Shown here: positions 53,211 to 61,337 of the stretch, piece by piece
How positions within the stretch are numbered: the stretch's first letter is position 1
How the letters are laid out: each line of letters starts with the position of its first letter
Assembly (NCBI GenBank): GCA_963675055.2
Contig: CAXXJE010000005.1
Coordinates: 124,001-188,000 of the forward strand
DNA from: PGYT01 sp963675055
GTDB lineage: Bacteria > Bacteroidota > Ignavibacteria > Ignavibacteriales > Melioribacteraceae
Direction: 5' to 3'
DNA length: 64,000 bases
Program-made: the position numbers and the translations under genes
Notes under the pieces: generated by a model
The model's database searches: none
Told to the model about the DNA's origin: nothing
What the model saw: only the letters and a program-made list of their open reading frames with translations

Positions 53211-54177
53211 TATAAATGCCTGGCTTAAACATGCTCTGATTTTCTGTTATCCAATCAATAGTTTCTTTCAATCCGGAATCCAAATTATAGTTAGGTTTCC
53301 AATTAGTATTGTTAATTATTAATGTATTATTGCAGAGAAGTCTGCCAACTTCGCTGTTTTTTGGTCTAACACGTTCTTCTGCAGTTATTATTGAGGTATT
53401 GATTCCCATTAATCCGGATATTTTATTTACCAAATCACCTATTGAAATTTCTTGATTCATTCCGATATTCGTAGTTTCTCCAAACAATTTATCGGATTTA
53501 TATATCTGGTAAAATCCACTACAGGTATCCTTTACGAATGTAAGATCTCTAGTCGGTGACAAATTCCCTAATTTCAATTCTCTTGAGGATTTCAAAAGCT
53601 GAGAAATAATAGTTGGAATAATTGCACGCGCGGACTGTCTAGGACCGTAAGTATTAAAGGGTCGAACAATTTTCACAGGTAAATTAAATGACCTGCAGTA
53701 ACTTGTAGCTATTTGATCAGCGGCAATTTTTGAGGCGGAATAAGGAGATTGACCGATCATAGGGTGTTTTTCATCAATCGGAACATACTGAGCTGATCCA
53801 TATGTCTCACTTGTGGAAGTAACTAACACCTGATCGATATTTAACTCCCTGGCTGTTTGAAGAATATTATACGTTCCGTTTATATTTGTTTCTATATACG
53901 CCTTAGGTGAAACGTATGAATAGGGTATTCCAATTAATGCTGCCAGATGAAAAACAATATTGCATCCTTTAACAGCTGCAGATACTGAATCGTAATCTCT
54001 TATATCACCTGACACAACTTCTATTTCTGATTTAACACCGGAGTTTTCAAGCCATCCCCAGTTATTATTTGAATTGTATTTAACAAATGCCCGTACTTCA
54101 AAGCCCTTCTTAACAAGAAACTCTGTTAAGTGAGATCCAACGAATCCCGCCGCACCCGTAACAAGTATCTTTTCCAT
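53203..54177 (-). CDS. legB: NAD-dependent 4,6-dehydratase (LegB-like)
   Basis: This 324-residue extended SDR has GAAGFVGSHLTEFL at residues 8-21, LAALIGIPYSYVSPKAY, TSTSETYGSAQYVPID and the active-site YSASK. The LIGIPYSYVSP phrase is typical of LegB-type enzymes that dehydrate GDP- or UDP-GlcNAc as the first committed step to legionaminic acid. It overlaps legC by 8 nt on one side and gmd by one base on the other. Confidence 0.8.
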   Translation of the reverse strand: MEKILVTGAAGFVGSHLTEFLVKKGFEVRAFVKYNSNNNWGWLENSGVKSEIEVVSGDIRDYDSVSAAVKGCNIVFHLAALIGIPYSYVSPKAYIETNINGTYNILQTARELNIDQVLVTSTSETYGSAQYVPIDEKHPMIGQSPYSASKIAADQIATSYCRSFNLPVKIVRPFNTYGPRQSARAIIPTIISQLLKSSRELKLGNLSPTRDLTFVKDTCSGFYQIYKSDKLFGETTNIGMNQEISIGDLVNKISGLMGINTSIITAEERVRPKNSEVGRLLCNNTLIINNTNWKPNYNLDSGLKETIDWITENQSMFKPGIYNV

Positions 54178-55346
54178 TAATAACCTTTTTTAAGAATATT
54201 TATATAATCAGATTTCACCATTAAATTAACCAGTGAAAAAAGATCTGTCTTCGCCACCCAATCCAAATGCTCTTTAGCCCTTGAAGCATCACCGATTAAC
54301 GCATTAACTTCGGTTGGACGATAATATCTGGGATCGACTCTAATAATTTCATCGCCTATTTTTAATTCATTAGTAGCAGTATCTGAGTTCGATATTATTT
54401 TAGCAAGCCCGTTATCGTTTTGCTGAATTCCCGCAATAATATTTTCTTTCATCATCGCTAACTTATCAGGATTCAATCCTGCTATAACACCTCTTTCATT
54501 ATTACCGCTCCCCTCCCAGTCTATCTCAATTCCGTATTCTTCAAAGCTCAATTTACAAAAATCCCTAACAGTATGAGCTACACTTGTTGCTAATACAAAA
54601 TCTTCCGGTTCTGAGAATTGCAGCATACGCCACATTCCCTCAGTGTATTCAGGAGCATAACCCCAGTCTCTTTTCGCTTCCAGATTACCGAGTCTTACAA
54701 CCTTTTGTTTCCCTAGAACTATTCTACCGGCGGCCCTTGTTATTTTCCTCGTAACAAATGTTTCACCCCTGCGCGGAGATTCATGATTAAATAGAATACC
54801 GTTCACAGCAAACAAATTATAAGCTTCCCTGTAATTTTTAACTATCCAGTATGCGTACAATTTTGCAACTCCGTATGGAGAACGCGGGTAGAACGGAGTA
54901 TTCTCATTTTGCGGTACTTCCTGAACTTTACCATACAACTCTGATGTTGAAGCTTGGTAAAACCTTGTCTGTTTATCAAGACCCACTTCTCTTATAGCAT
55001 CAAGAAATCGAAGAGTCCCCAATGCATCCACTTGTGCAGTGTAATCTGGAATTTCAAACGATACTTTAACATGGCTTTGTGCTGCAAGATTATAGATCTC
55101 ATCGGGTTCAATTTTTTCTAAAAGTCTGTTGATATTACTGGCATCGACTACATCGCCGTGATGGAGAAACAAAGTTTTATCATGAACTTCAGGATCATTG
55201 AACAAATGATCGATACGCTGTGTGTTAAAGGAACTGCTACGACGTATAACACCATGTACTTCGTAACCCTTCTCAAGAAGTTGTTCAGCTAAATAACTGC
55301 CATCCTGACCGGTAATACCCGTTATTAATGCGACTTTCTTAGACAT
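54177..55346 (-). CDS. gmd: GDP-mannose 4,6-dehydratase
   Basis: This 389-residue enzyme has ALITGITGQDGSYLAEQLLE, HHGDVVDASNINRLL, the catalytic YGVAKLYAYWIVKNYREA and NHESPRRGETFVTRKI. All are diagnostic of Gmd. It forms GDP-4-keto-6-deoxymannose, which Fcl (55447) turns into GDP-fucose. A segment of about 30 residues near 290-330 (IIAGIQQNDNGLAKI) enlarges a loop compared with the usual 350-375-residue forms. The ATG at 55346 follows a short repeat-bearing spacer. Confidence 0.93.
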   Translation of the reverse strand: MSKKVALITGITGQDGSYLAEQLLEKGYEVHGVIRRSSSFNTQRIDHLFNDPEVHDKTLFLHHGDVVDASNINRLLEKIEPDEIYNLAAQSHVKVSFEIPDYTAQVDALGTLRFLDAIREVGLDKQTRFYQASTSELYGKVQEVPQNENTPFYPRSPYGVAKLYAYWIVKNYREAYNLFAVNGILFNHESPRRGETFVTRKITRAAGRIVLGKQKVVRLGNLEAKRDWGYAPEYTEGMWRMLQFSEPEDFVLATSVAHTVRDFCKLSFEEYGIEIDWEGSGNNERGVIAGLNPDKLAMMKENIIAGIQQNDNGLAKIISNSDTATNELKIGDEIIRVDPRYYRPTEVNALIGDASRAKEHLDWVAKTDLFSLVNLMVKSDYINILKKGY

Positions 55347-55388
55347 GTATCAATTCCAAATTGTTATAAACGGATTGGTTGGTTGAGT

Positions 55389-55443
55389 GATTGGTTGATT
55401 GAAATTATAAAACGGATTCGAGTATTGGTTCAATCATTCAATC
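55389..55443. repeat. Imperfect inverted repeat of GATTGAATGA type between gmd and fcl
   Basis: Arms GATTGGTTGATTGAA (55389-55403) and TTCAATCATTCAATC (55429-55443) pair at 13 of 15 positions. Similar GAATGATTGAATG words occur in several other gaps (60562-60653, near 57612 and 61296). Its function is unknown; it may modulate readthrough between two genes of one pathway. Confidence 0.5.
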
Positions 55444-55446
55444 TTA

Positions 55447-56403
55447 TTAAGTTCCTATATTATTTTTCAGAAACCATTCGTAAGTTTTTTGGATTCCTAC
55501 CTTTAAACTAGTTTTATGCTTCCATCCTAATTCATGTAGTCTAGTAACATCCATTAATTTCCGCGGTGTACCATCAGGCTTAGTCGTATCATAAGCAAGT
55601 TCACCGTCAAACCCTATAACGGTTTTTATTGTATCAACTAATTCGGCAATACTTAAGTCCTGACCCGTACCAATATTTATATGAGATAGATTTTGTTTGT
55701 ATAAATCTTTTGCATCAATCTTATTCAAAAGATGATAAACTGCATCGGCTAAATCTTCCACGAACAAAAATTCTCGTTTAGGTTTACCTGTGCCCCAAAC
55801 CTCAACTTCTGATTGCTGCCGTTCTTTCGCTACATGTATCTTTCTAATCAAAGCCGGGAGTACATGAGAGGTTTCAAGATTAAAATTATCATGAGGTCCA
55901 TACAAATTAGTCGGCATCACAGAATAGAAATTTGATTGATACTGTTTGTAATAGTTTTCACAGAGTTTGATTCCGGCTATCTTTGCAATTGCGTAAGGTT
56001 CGTTTGTATATTCCAAGTAATCAGATAGCAGATATTCTTCCTTAAGAGGTTGCGGGGCCATCTTAGGATAAATACAAGAACTGCCAAGAAAAATCAATTT
56101 CTTCACCCCATATTTAAAAGCAGCGTGAATTACATTAGCTTCAATCATGAGGTTGTTGTATATAAATTCTGCACGATATGTATTATTGGCAAGTATTCCA
56201 CCGACTTTAGCGGCTGCCATAATTACCTGATCAGGTTTTTCAGATTCGAAGAATTGTTCTACTTCTACCTGTCTGGTTAAGTCAAGTTCGTTCAGGTCTT
56301 TGCCAACTAACTGGTAATTTTCATCCTGGCTGAATAGGCGCCATAACGAACTTCCTACCATGCCCTTATGTCCAGCAATATATAGCTTCTTTGTATTTCT
56401 CAT
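55447..56403 (-). CDS. fcl: GDP-L-fucose synthase
   Basis: This 318-residue epimerase/reductase starts MRNTKKLYIAGHKGMVGSSL. It carries AAAKVGGILANNTYRAEFIY, FLGSSCIYPKMAPQPLKEEY and the catalytic YAIAK, which clearly identify Fcl (WcaG). It completes GDP-fucose formation with gmd downstream. The ATG at 56403 is preferred over a TTG two codons earlier. Immediately upstream lies a decayed copy of its own first codons (56400-56507) whose stop overlaps this ATG. Confidence 0.93.
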   Translation of the reverse strand: MRNTKKLYIAGHKGMVGSSLWRLFSQDENYQLVGKDLNELDLTRQVEVEQFFESEKPDQVIMAAAKVGGILANNTYRAEFIYNNLMIEANVIHAAFKYGVKKLIFLGSSCIYPKMAPQPLKEEYLLSDYLEYTNEPYAIAKIAGIKLCENYYKQYQSNFYSVMPTNLYGPHDNFNLETSHVLPALIRKIHVAKERQQSEVEVWGTGKPKREFLFVEDLADAVYHLLNKIDAKDLYKQNLSHINIGTGQDLSIAELVDTIKTVIGFDGELAYDTTKPDGTPRKLMDVTRLHELGWKHKTSLKVGIQKTYEWFLKNNIGT

Positions 56404-56507
56404 TTGCAAACCATTATTAAATATAAATCGGCTGAACCAACCCAGCCAAAGTGACGGCGGGCAGGCATTCCTTTATGACCAATTATATACAGTTTTGCTT
56501 TTCTAAT
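56400..56507 (-). pseudogene. Remnant of the start of a second fcl copy, interrupted by a palindromic repeat
   Basis: Read on the minus strand from 56507, the frame gives IRKAKLYIIGHKGM, then eight residues PARRHFGW, then VGSADLYLIMVCK and a TGA at 56400-56402 that overlaps the ATG of intact fcl. IRKAKLYIIGHKGM plus VGSA equals the N-terminus of an Fcl protein, with ATT where ATG is expected. The eight residues come from a 24-bp insert. This looks like a duplicated and decayed fcl 5' end. Confidence 0.65.
56442..56465. repeat. 24-bp GC-rich repeat (GTGACGGCGGGCAGG type) inserted in the fcl remnant
   Basis: The insert is exactly 24 bp and keeps the reading frame. Its wording (CCAGCC...GGCGGGCAGG) is related to CGCCTGCGGCGGGCAGG at 59177-59193 and to the CCCGCC...GGTGGGCAGG element at 63430-63464. 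It appears to belong to a dispersed mini-element family. Confidence 0.6.
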
Positions 56508-56686
56508 TTAGTCTTTAAACGGTTTCTTTAAGTAAACAGTTAATGATAGTCCTGAATTAATTGTGCAGTTGCAGCTAATTCATTCAAAATATTATTTTAA
56601 ACGACTATCTATACTCCATAACAACCAAGCCTAATCTTAGGCAAGCAGTCACACATCCATACAACCAATCTGTTCAACATTTGGTT
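56508..56686. other. Spacer without recognisable features
   Basis: This A+T-rich sequence lies between the fcl remnant and the APS-kinase-like remnant. A short pairing CCTAATCTTAGG occurs near 56630-56641. Nothing else is seen. Confidence 0.4.
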
Positions 56687-57021
56687 TTATGGTCTAAAAA
56701 CAATCCCCTTATCCTGCAACTGCGTTTTTATCTTCTGCATAGATTCGTTCACATCAATTTTACCGGAGACTTTAAGGTCATGAGATACATTGGTTGAATG
56801 ATCTTCACCTACCCAGATAATCTCGATCTTATCCGGGTTAACTATTGTCTTGATAATCTCCAGATCATCCTGAGGAAGTTCTCTTGCCGTAACTATAAGG
56901 AGCACACCGCTATCAAGCATGATGTGCGCGACTTCGGAGAGTCTTCTTAAATGCTCCGTACGAGAGTTTTCTTCTTTTAATCCAGACCCATCTCCTCCGG
57001 CAATAGCCGGATTAACTGATA
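56687..57021 (-). pseudogene. C-terminal remnant resembling an adenylylsulfate kinase (CysC / CysN-CysC) domain
   Basis: An open frame without a plausible start reads NPAIAGGDGSGLKEENSRTE, HLRRLSEVAHIMLDSGVLLI and VTARELPQDDLEIIKTIV, ending at DKGIVFRP. The HLRRLSEVAHIMLDSG part corresponds to the RRxxEVAxLMxDAG helix of APS kinases, and the rest matches the degenerate kinase tails found on some CysN-CysC fusions. The P-loop half is missing. An ATG at 56920 would give only a 77-residue fragment. It is best read as a truncated remnant joined to a four-helix-bundle remnant at 57022. Confidence 0.5.
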
Positions 57022-57129
57022 TTATATAACTTTGTTCTCTGGTGAATCTTTAAGCGTTCTTAGGTACTTGATTAATTTAACAGAAAACAAAAACAACCGA
57101 TCTTTCAAATCTTTTGATTGTTCACTCAT
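57022..57129 (-). pseudogene. Truncated four-helix-bundle protein (23S intervening-sequence type), N-terminal remnant
   Basis: The 35-codon frame MSEQSKDLKDRLFLFSVKLI continues KYLRTLKDSPENKVI and stops. This is the start of a four-helix-bundle protein of about 120 residues (the usual pattern is KDLxxRxxxFSxxVIxLxxxLPxxxxxxVI). The sequence beyond the stop changes to the APS-kinase-like remnant in another frame, so the gene is broken at a junction near 57021. Confidence 0.55.
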
Positions 57130-57814
57130 ATTTCAAAGTATTGTCTTCTTTATACTTTGTCATTTACACTTTGGATTTGTTTCCTTCAGATACGGCTTCG
57201 CCCGGTCAGTCACAGGCTAACAATAATAGATTAAAGGTACTATTTTACCTTGCTGCTCCTATAATGAGGCTGCTAATATAAAGGATATATAATTTAAGGT
57301 AACCGGGAAGTAGTAATCAAAAATAAACACAAAGACATAAAGTTCTTAATTATCTGTTAATAAATTAACTTCAAAGATATTAATTTCGTGCCCTAAATTA
57401 ACATACTCAAAATTGAAATGTTTACTTTTTATATTTACATCCCTATTGAACAAATCCCCTCTTTCAGTGAGCTAAACATATAAGTTTTCTACTAATAAAA
57501 AAACTTGATTAGCAATAATTTTTTATTAAGTATGCGCAAAGTCACATGAATAAATTTAGACTATCGAAAGCCGAATTGAGGAGAACAGACGGGTTTTTAA
57601 TCTAAGTTATTGAATGAATGTATGCTTAAGTGATATAATGGGAACAATTAGAAATTTTAAAGAGAAATTATCACGCGGATATCACTAAAATGCCAGAGTA
57701 AAATTCATTAAAGAAATCAGAAAGGGAGAATTGAGTTATGAGGATGAATAATTGAGTGCTTGATTGAATAAATCACCCACAATGAGAAAAAGAACAAGAG
57801 AAATAACAATTATT
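57130..57814. other. Non-coding gap of about 685 bp downstream of wecB
   Basis: No gene is supported on either strand. The DNA is A+T-rich with a degenerate ACACAAAGACATAAAG word near 57330 and GAATGAATG words near 57612. The only open frames are short antisense ones. Confidence 0.5.
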
Positions 57815-58909
57815 TTATGACTTTATAAGAACTTCGATAATACGTTCAGCTGCCTTTCCATCCCATTTATCCGGGATTTTGCCAATCTTCTTATTCCCTT
57901 TCAATATTTCTTCAGCGGCGTGTTTGGCCTTTTCGAGATCAAGTCCAATCAACTGGTTAGTACCTACATCAATAGTGGACGGTCGTTCAGTGGAAGTACG
58001 GAGTGTTATACATTGTACACCGAGATATGTGGTTTCTTCCTGTATACCTCCGGAGTCGGTTATTACTACTGCAGTATCGCGTACAAGTCGCTGAAAATCG
58101 ATATATCCTATTGGATCAGTTAGAAGCACAGAATGACTTAATGACTCAATGACAGAAAATTTTTCCATATTGTTTTTGGTGCGAGGGTGGATTGGGAAGA
58201 CTACTTTTTTATGTTCTGCAATTTGGTTTAAAAATTTAATAAGTTCCGTCAATGACTCCTTTGTATCAACATTGCTTGGACGGTGAAGCGTTACGAGTAT
58301 ATACTCCCCTCTTGTTGCTTTAAGTTCGTCAAGGATTTTTGAGTTTTCTATCTTACCCTTATAATACGCGAGACTGTCAATCATTGTGTTGCCGACGAAA
58401 TATACTCTGGAATCATCGACTCCCTCGTCAGTAAGGTTATCAAGTCCGCTCTGCTCTGTTACAAACAGGTAGTCAGATATTCTGTCAGTCAAAATCCTGT
58501 TAATCTCTTCCGGCATCTTTTCATCAAAGCTTCTCAGTCCCGCTTCTACATGAGCTACTTTTATGTGCAATTTCTTAGCAGTTAAGCTGCAGGCGATAGT
58601 GGAGTTAACATCACCGACAACTATAACTAGGTCAGGTTTTTGTTCTATTAGAACTTTCTCGAACTCAATCATTACTTTGGCAGTTTGTTCAGCATGACTA
58701 CCGCTGCCTACTCCAAGATAGAAGTCAGGTACTGGTAATTCGAGATCTTCGAAAAAAACTTTGCTCATTTTTTCATCATAATGCTGACCGGTATGACAAA
58801 TCAAATGCTTGATGCTATTTGTTTGATTCCGGATACTTGCAAATGCTCTATGTAGTGGTGCGACCTTCATGAAATTCGGGCGTGCACCAACGACGGATAT
58901 TATTTTCAT
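57815..58909 (-). CDS. wecB: UDP-N-acetylglucosamine 2-epimerase, non-hydrolysing
   Basis: This 364-residue enzyme interconverts UDP-GlcNAc and UDP-ManNAc. Family landmarks are KIISVVGARPNFMKVAPL, HTGQHYDEKMS, VVGDVNSTIACSLTAKKL with HVEAGLRSFD, PEEINR, LVTLHRPSNVD, and VITDSGGIQEETTYLGVQC. The last segment is the UDP-binding region of the non-hydrolysing class, so it is not the hydrolysing LegG/NeuC type. The ATG at 58909 is used rather than the TTG three codons upstream. It lies at the upstream end of the long minus-strand run, and UDP-ManNAc could feed the WecG/TagA-type transferase at 14035. Confidence 0.9.
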   Translation of the reverse strand: MKIISVVGARPNFMKVAPLHRAFASIRNQTNSIKHLICHTGQHYDEKMSKVFFEDLELPVPDFYLGVGSGSHAEQTAKVMIEFEKVLIEQKPDLVIVVGDVNSTIACSLTAKKLHIKVAHVEAGLRSFDEKMPEEINRILTDRISDYLFVTEQSGLDNLTDEGVDDSRVYFVGNTMIDSLAYYKGKIENSKILDELKATRGEYILVTLHRPSNVDTKESLTELIKFLNQIAEHKKVVFPIHPRTKNNMEKFSVIESLSHSVLLTDPIGYIDFQRLVRDTAVVITDSGGIQEETTYLGVQCITLRTSTERPSTIDVGTNQLIGLDLEKAKHAAEEILKGNKKIGKIPDKWDGKAAERIIEVLIKS

Positions 58910-59527
58910 AAGTGCCAATTTTGTAATGAATAAATTCGGAGTACAAATATAGAGTAAAGGAGAACGATAAAAAAATATTGAATAGAATAATGGAACGATC
59001 GGAATGTAGAATATTGTATGAATGAGGTTGGTGAGTTGTAGATTGAGAGTTGTAAGGCATTAATTCGATTTGGGTCTCGCTGATTGCGCAGATCGGTTCA
59101 TATGCATTGTTTAACCACCACGAGGTTCTTAAGTATTTCACTGTGACTGCATTTTACTATCGTAAATAATACATCTCGCCTGCGGCGGGCAGGTCCATAA
59201 TTCAGGAGAAACTATGTTCCACGCAGAGGTCACTGAGATAATAAAGATTTCTCACCCCGATATCCGGCAACTGCCGGACCGGGATTCGAAATGACAGTAT
59301 TAATCATTGCGGTCATTCCAGCGCATCAGGAATCTGGCAGCAACATTGCGAAGTCAGATTCCGGGTAATTTCTCCTGCGTCGATATTTCCGGAATGACAT
59401 AACTCCCCAAGTTTTTTATTGACTAATATCCATAGGCAAGAATCTTGAAGCCAGATTCTAGGACTATATTCTTATAAAATTTCATATCTTATAGTCAGTA
59501 GAATATCAATTTATTTCAGAGGTAAAC
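58910..59527. other. Divergent intergenic region (about 620 bp) with repeats
   Basis: This gap separates the minus-strand glycan locus from floA and must carry promoters for both directions, but no single promoter could be fixed with confidence. It contains a GC-rich palindrome CGCCTGCGGCGGGCAGG (59177-59193), CCGGCAACTGCCGG near 59266, a nested inverted repeat at 59312-59398, and a related GAATCTTGAAGCCAGATTC at about 59442-59460. A 97-codon minus frame at 58848-59141 is judged spurious. Confidence 0.5.
59312..59398. repeat. Nested inverted repeat (GTCATTCC...GGAATCTG...CAGATTCC...GGAATGAC)
   Basis: The outer arms 59312-59319 and 59391-59398 are perfect complements. The inner arms GGAATCTG (59329-59336) and CAGATTCC (59355-59362) are also perfect. 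The whole can fold as a cruciform-like structure. The same wording occurs at 3038-3085, pointing to a dispersed intergenic repeat family. Confidence 0.65.
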
Positions 59528-60529
59528 ATGGAAGCTATAACAGGATTAGCAATTGTAATTATAATTGGTGTAATATTTTTTCTTATTCTTTTCACCTACT
59601 TCATTCCAATAGGACTATTTATTACAGCTTACTTTTCAGGAGTGAAGGTTAAGATATTTAAAGACCTCGTGGGTATGCGCTTGCGAAAGGTATCGCCGAT
59701 GGTGATAGTAAGAAGTATGATCTCTGCTACCAAAGCAGGATTAAATCTCGACATCCCTTTGCTTGAAGCTCATTATCTTGCAGGAGGCAATGTAATCAAG
59801 GTTGTTAACGCTTTAATATCAGCCAGCAAAGCAAACCTGGAATTGTCATTCGAGAAAGCTGCAGCAATTGACCTTGCAGGACGTGATGTTCTTGAAGCGG
59901 TTAAGATGTCAGTACTTCCAAATGTTATTGAGACACCTATGGTAGCGGCAGTCGCAAAGGATGGTATTCAGCTTAAAGCGGTTGCAAGAATAACAGTAAG
60001 AGCAAACTTAGAAAGATTAGTAGGCGGCGCCACTGAACAAACAATACTTGCCAGAGTCGGTGAAGGTATAGTCTCCACGATAGGTTCAAGCAGCACTCAC
60101 AAGGCCGTGCTAGAAAATCCTGACAGTATTTCGAAGGTAGTTCTCGCAAAGGGATTGGATGCCGGTACAGCTTTTGAAATCCTGTCGATTGACATTGCCG
60201 ATGTTGATGTTGGTACAAATATCGGCGCTATTCTTCAGACTGATCAGGCTGAAGCTGATCTGAAAGTTGCAAGAGCTAAAGCGGAGGAAAGAAGAGCTGC
60301 AGCAGTTGCGCTCGAACAGGAAATGGTTGCTGAAGTTGCTAAAATGAAAGCGCGTGTTGTTGAAGCTGAAGCGGAAGTGCCGCGTGCAATTTCTGAGGCA
60401 TTCAGGAATGGAAATCTTGGTGTGATGGATTATTACAATCTAAGGAACATACAGTCCGATACGGATATGAGAAATACTATTGCCGGCACGGATGATAAGA
60501 AAAATGATGACAGCAAGGATAACCAATAG
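59528..60529 (+). CDS. floA: Flotillin-like protein FloA
   Basis: This 333-residue membrane-associated scaffold belongs to the FloA/YqfA family. A hydrophobic hairpin occupies about residues 5-37. The conserved body is MRLRKVSPMVIVRSMISATK, DLAGRDVLEAVKMSV, VRANLERLVGGATEQTILAR and VGEGIVSTIGSS. A helical alanine/glutamate-rich stretch (about 245-290) is followed by the family end AFRNGNLGVMDYYNLRN. FloA organises membrane microdomains in the inner membrane. AGAGG precedes the ATG. The gene is the first of a plus-strand group and is unrelated to the glycan locus. Confidence 0.93.
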   Translation: MEAITGLAIVIIIGVIFFLILFTYFIPIGLFITAYFSGVKVKIFKDLVGMRLRKVSPMVIVRSMISATKAGLNLDIPLLEAHYLAGGNVIKVVNALISASKANLELSFEKAAAIDLAGRDVLEAVKMSVLPNVIETPMVAAVAKDGIQLKAVARITVRANLERLVGGATEQTILARVGEGIVSTIGSSSTHKAVLENPDSISKVVLAKGLDAGTAFEILSIDIADVDVGTNIGAILQTDQAEADLKVARAKAEERRAAAVALEQEMVAEVAKMKARVVEAEAEVPRAISEAFRNGNLGVMDYYNLRNIQSDTDMRNTIAGTDDKKNDDSKDNQ

Positions 60530-60561
60530 TCTTGATATTAGGCTATTGAATTAGTGAGTGG

Positions 60562-60653
60562 CTGAATGGATGAATGCAGAACAGTGTTATGGGATATTGA
60601 GCAAGGGATATGTTAGGCTCTCCTGCTGCCTGTGCAATCATTCTTCCATTCAG
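60562..60653. repeat. Inverted repeat of CTGAATGGATGAATG type after floA
   Basis: Arms CTGAATGGATGAATG (60562-60576) and CATTCTTCCATTCAG (60639-60653) pair at 14 of 15 positions around a 62-base loop. It belongs to the same GAATG-word class as 55389-55443. A smaller CAATAG/CTATTG pairing (60524-60548) overlaps the floA stop and might help termination. Confidence 0.55.
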
Positions 60654-60692
60654 TCGTTCAGATAGACATATTTTTGAATTAATGAGTTCGTT

Positions 60693-61223
60693 ATGGACAA
60701 TATAGTTGACTATCTAGTAATACTATTTTTTATAATCAGCGGCCTGGCTTCATTATTAAAAAAGAAAAAGACAGAAGAAAATCAGAAAGCTCAACGGCAG
60801 GGTACAAATTCGGAACCGAGACCGGTTGAAAGACGCAGACCGCAATTGCAGCAGAAACCAGCAAAACGTCCTGTGGATCCTTTCGAAGAAATATCAGATA
60901 TGATTCGGCAAAACGTCGGGAAGAAAAAATCGGAAGTGGATCAGTACTTCGAACAAGCGATAAAAGAATCCGAGCAAAATCTTCCTCCGGTTCAAAAAAA
61001 GAAATACGCTTCTATTGACGAGAGAAGCAGGACGAACAGGATGGCCGCAGAAAATAAACAGCTTAAAGATTTAGAAGTACTAAAGAAAGCAGAATCAACA
61101 ATAAATAAAAGAGCCCGAGAAATTAGAGATAAATTAAAAGATGTTAATCAAGTCCGTGAACTGATAATAATAAATGAGATACTAAATAAACCGAAAGCAT
61201 TAAGAACGAAGACTAATTTATAA
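60693..61223 (+). CDS. Small membrane-anchored protein of unknown function
   Basis: This 176-residue protein has one N-terminal membrane segment (DYLVILFFIISGLASLL, about 6-22) followed by a lysine-rich stop-transfer stretch, so the rest is cytoplasmic. Residues 35-65 are rich in Arg, Pro and Gln and probably disordered. The C-terminal helix ends in RELIIINEILNKPKALR, a motif I associate with small proteins of Ignavibacteria/Chlorobi located near floA. No function is known. Confidence 0.6.
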   Translation: MDNIVDYLVILFFIISGLASLLKKKKTEENQKAQRQGTNSEPRPVERRRPQLQQKPAKRPVDPFEEISDMIRQNVGKKKSEVDQYFEQAIKESEQNLPPVQKKKYASIDERSRTNRMAAENKQLKDLEVLKKAESTINKRAREIRDKLKDVNQVRELIIINEILNKPKALRTKTNL

Positions 61224-61337
61224 TTCTAAAAATGAGTTTAAAAACTGAGTATTAAGTTACATATTACTAAATAAAGGAATGATTATTAGTTTTTCTATGG
61301 CATTCAATCATTCAGAAGTCTTCCAGCAGTTTATTAC

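Noticed and set aside
58848..59141. 97-codon minus-strand open frame overlapping the start of wecB
   Set aside because: It overlaps wecB in another frame, has no family features, and has a start region in A+T-rich DNA.
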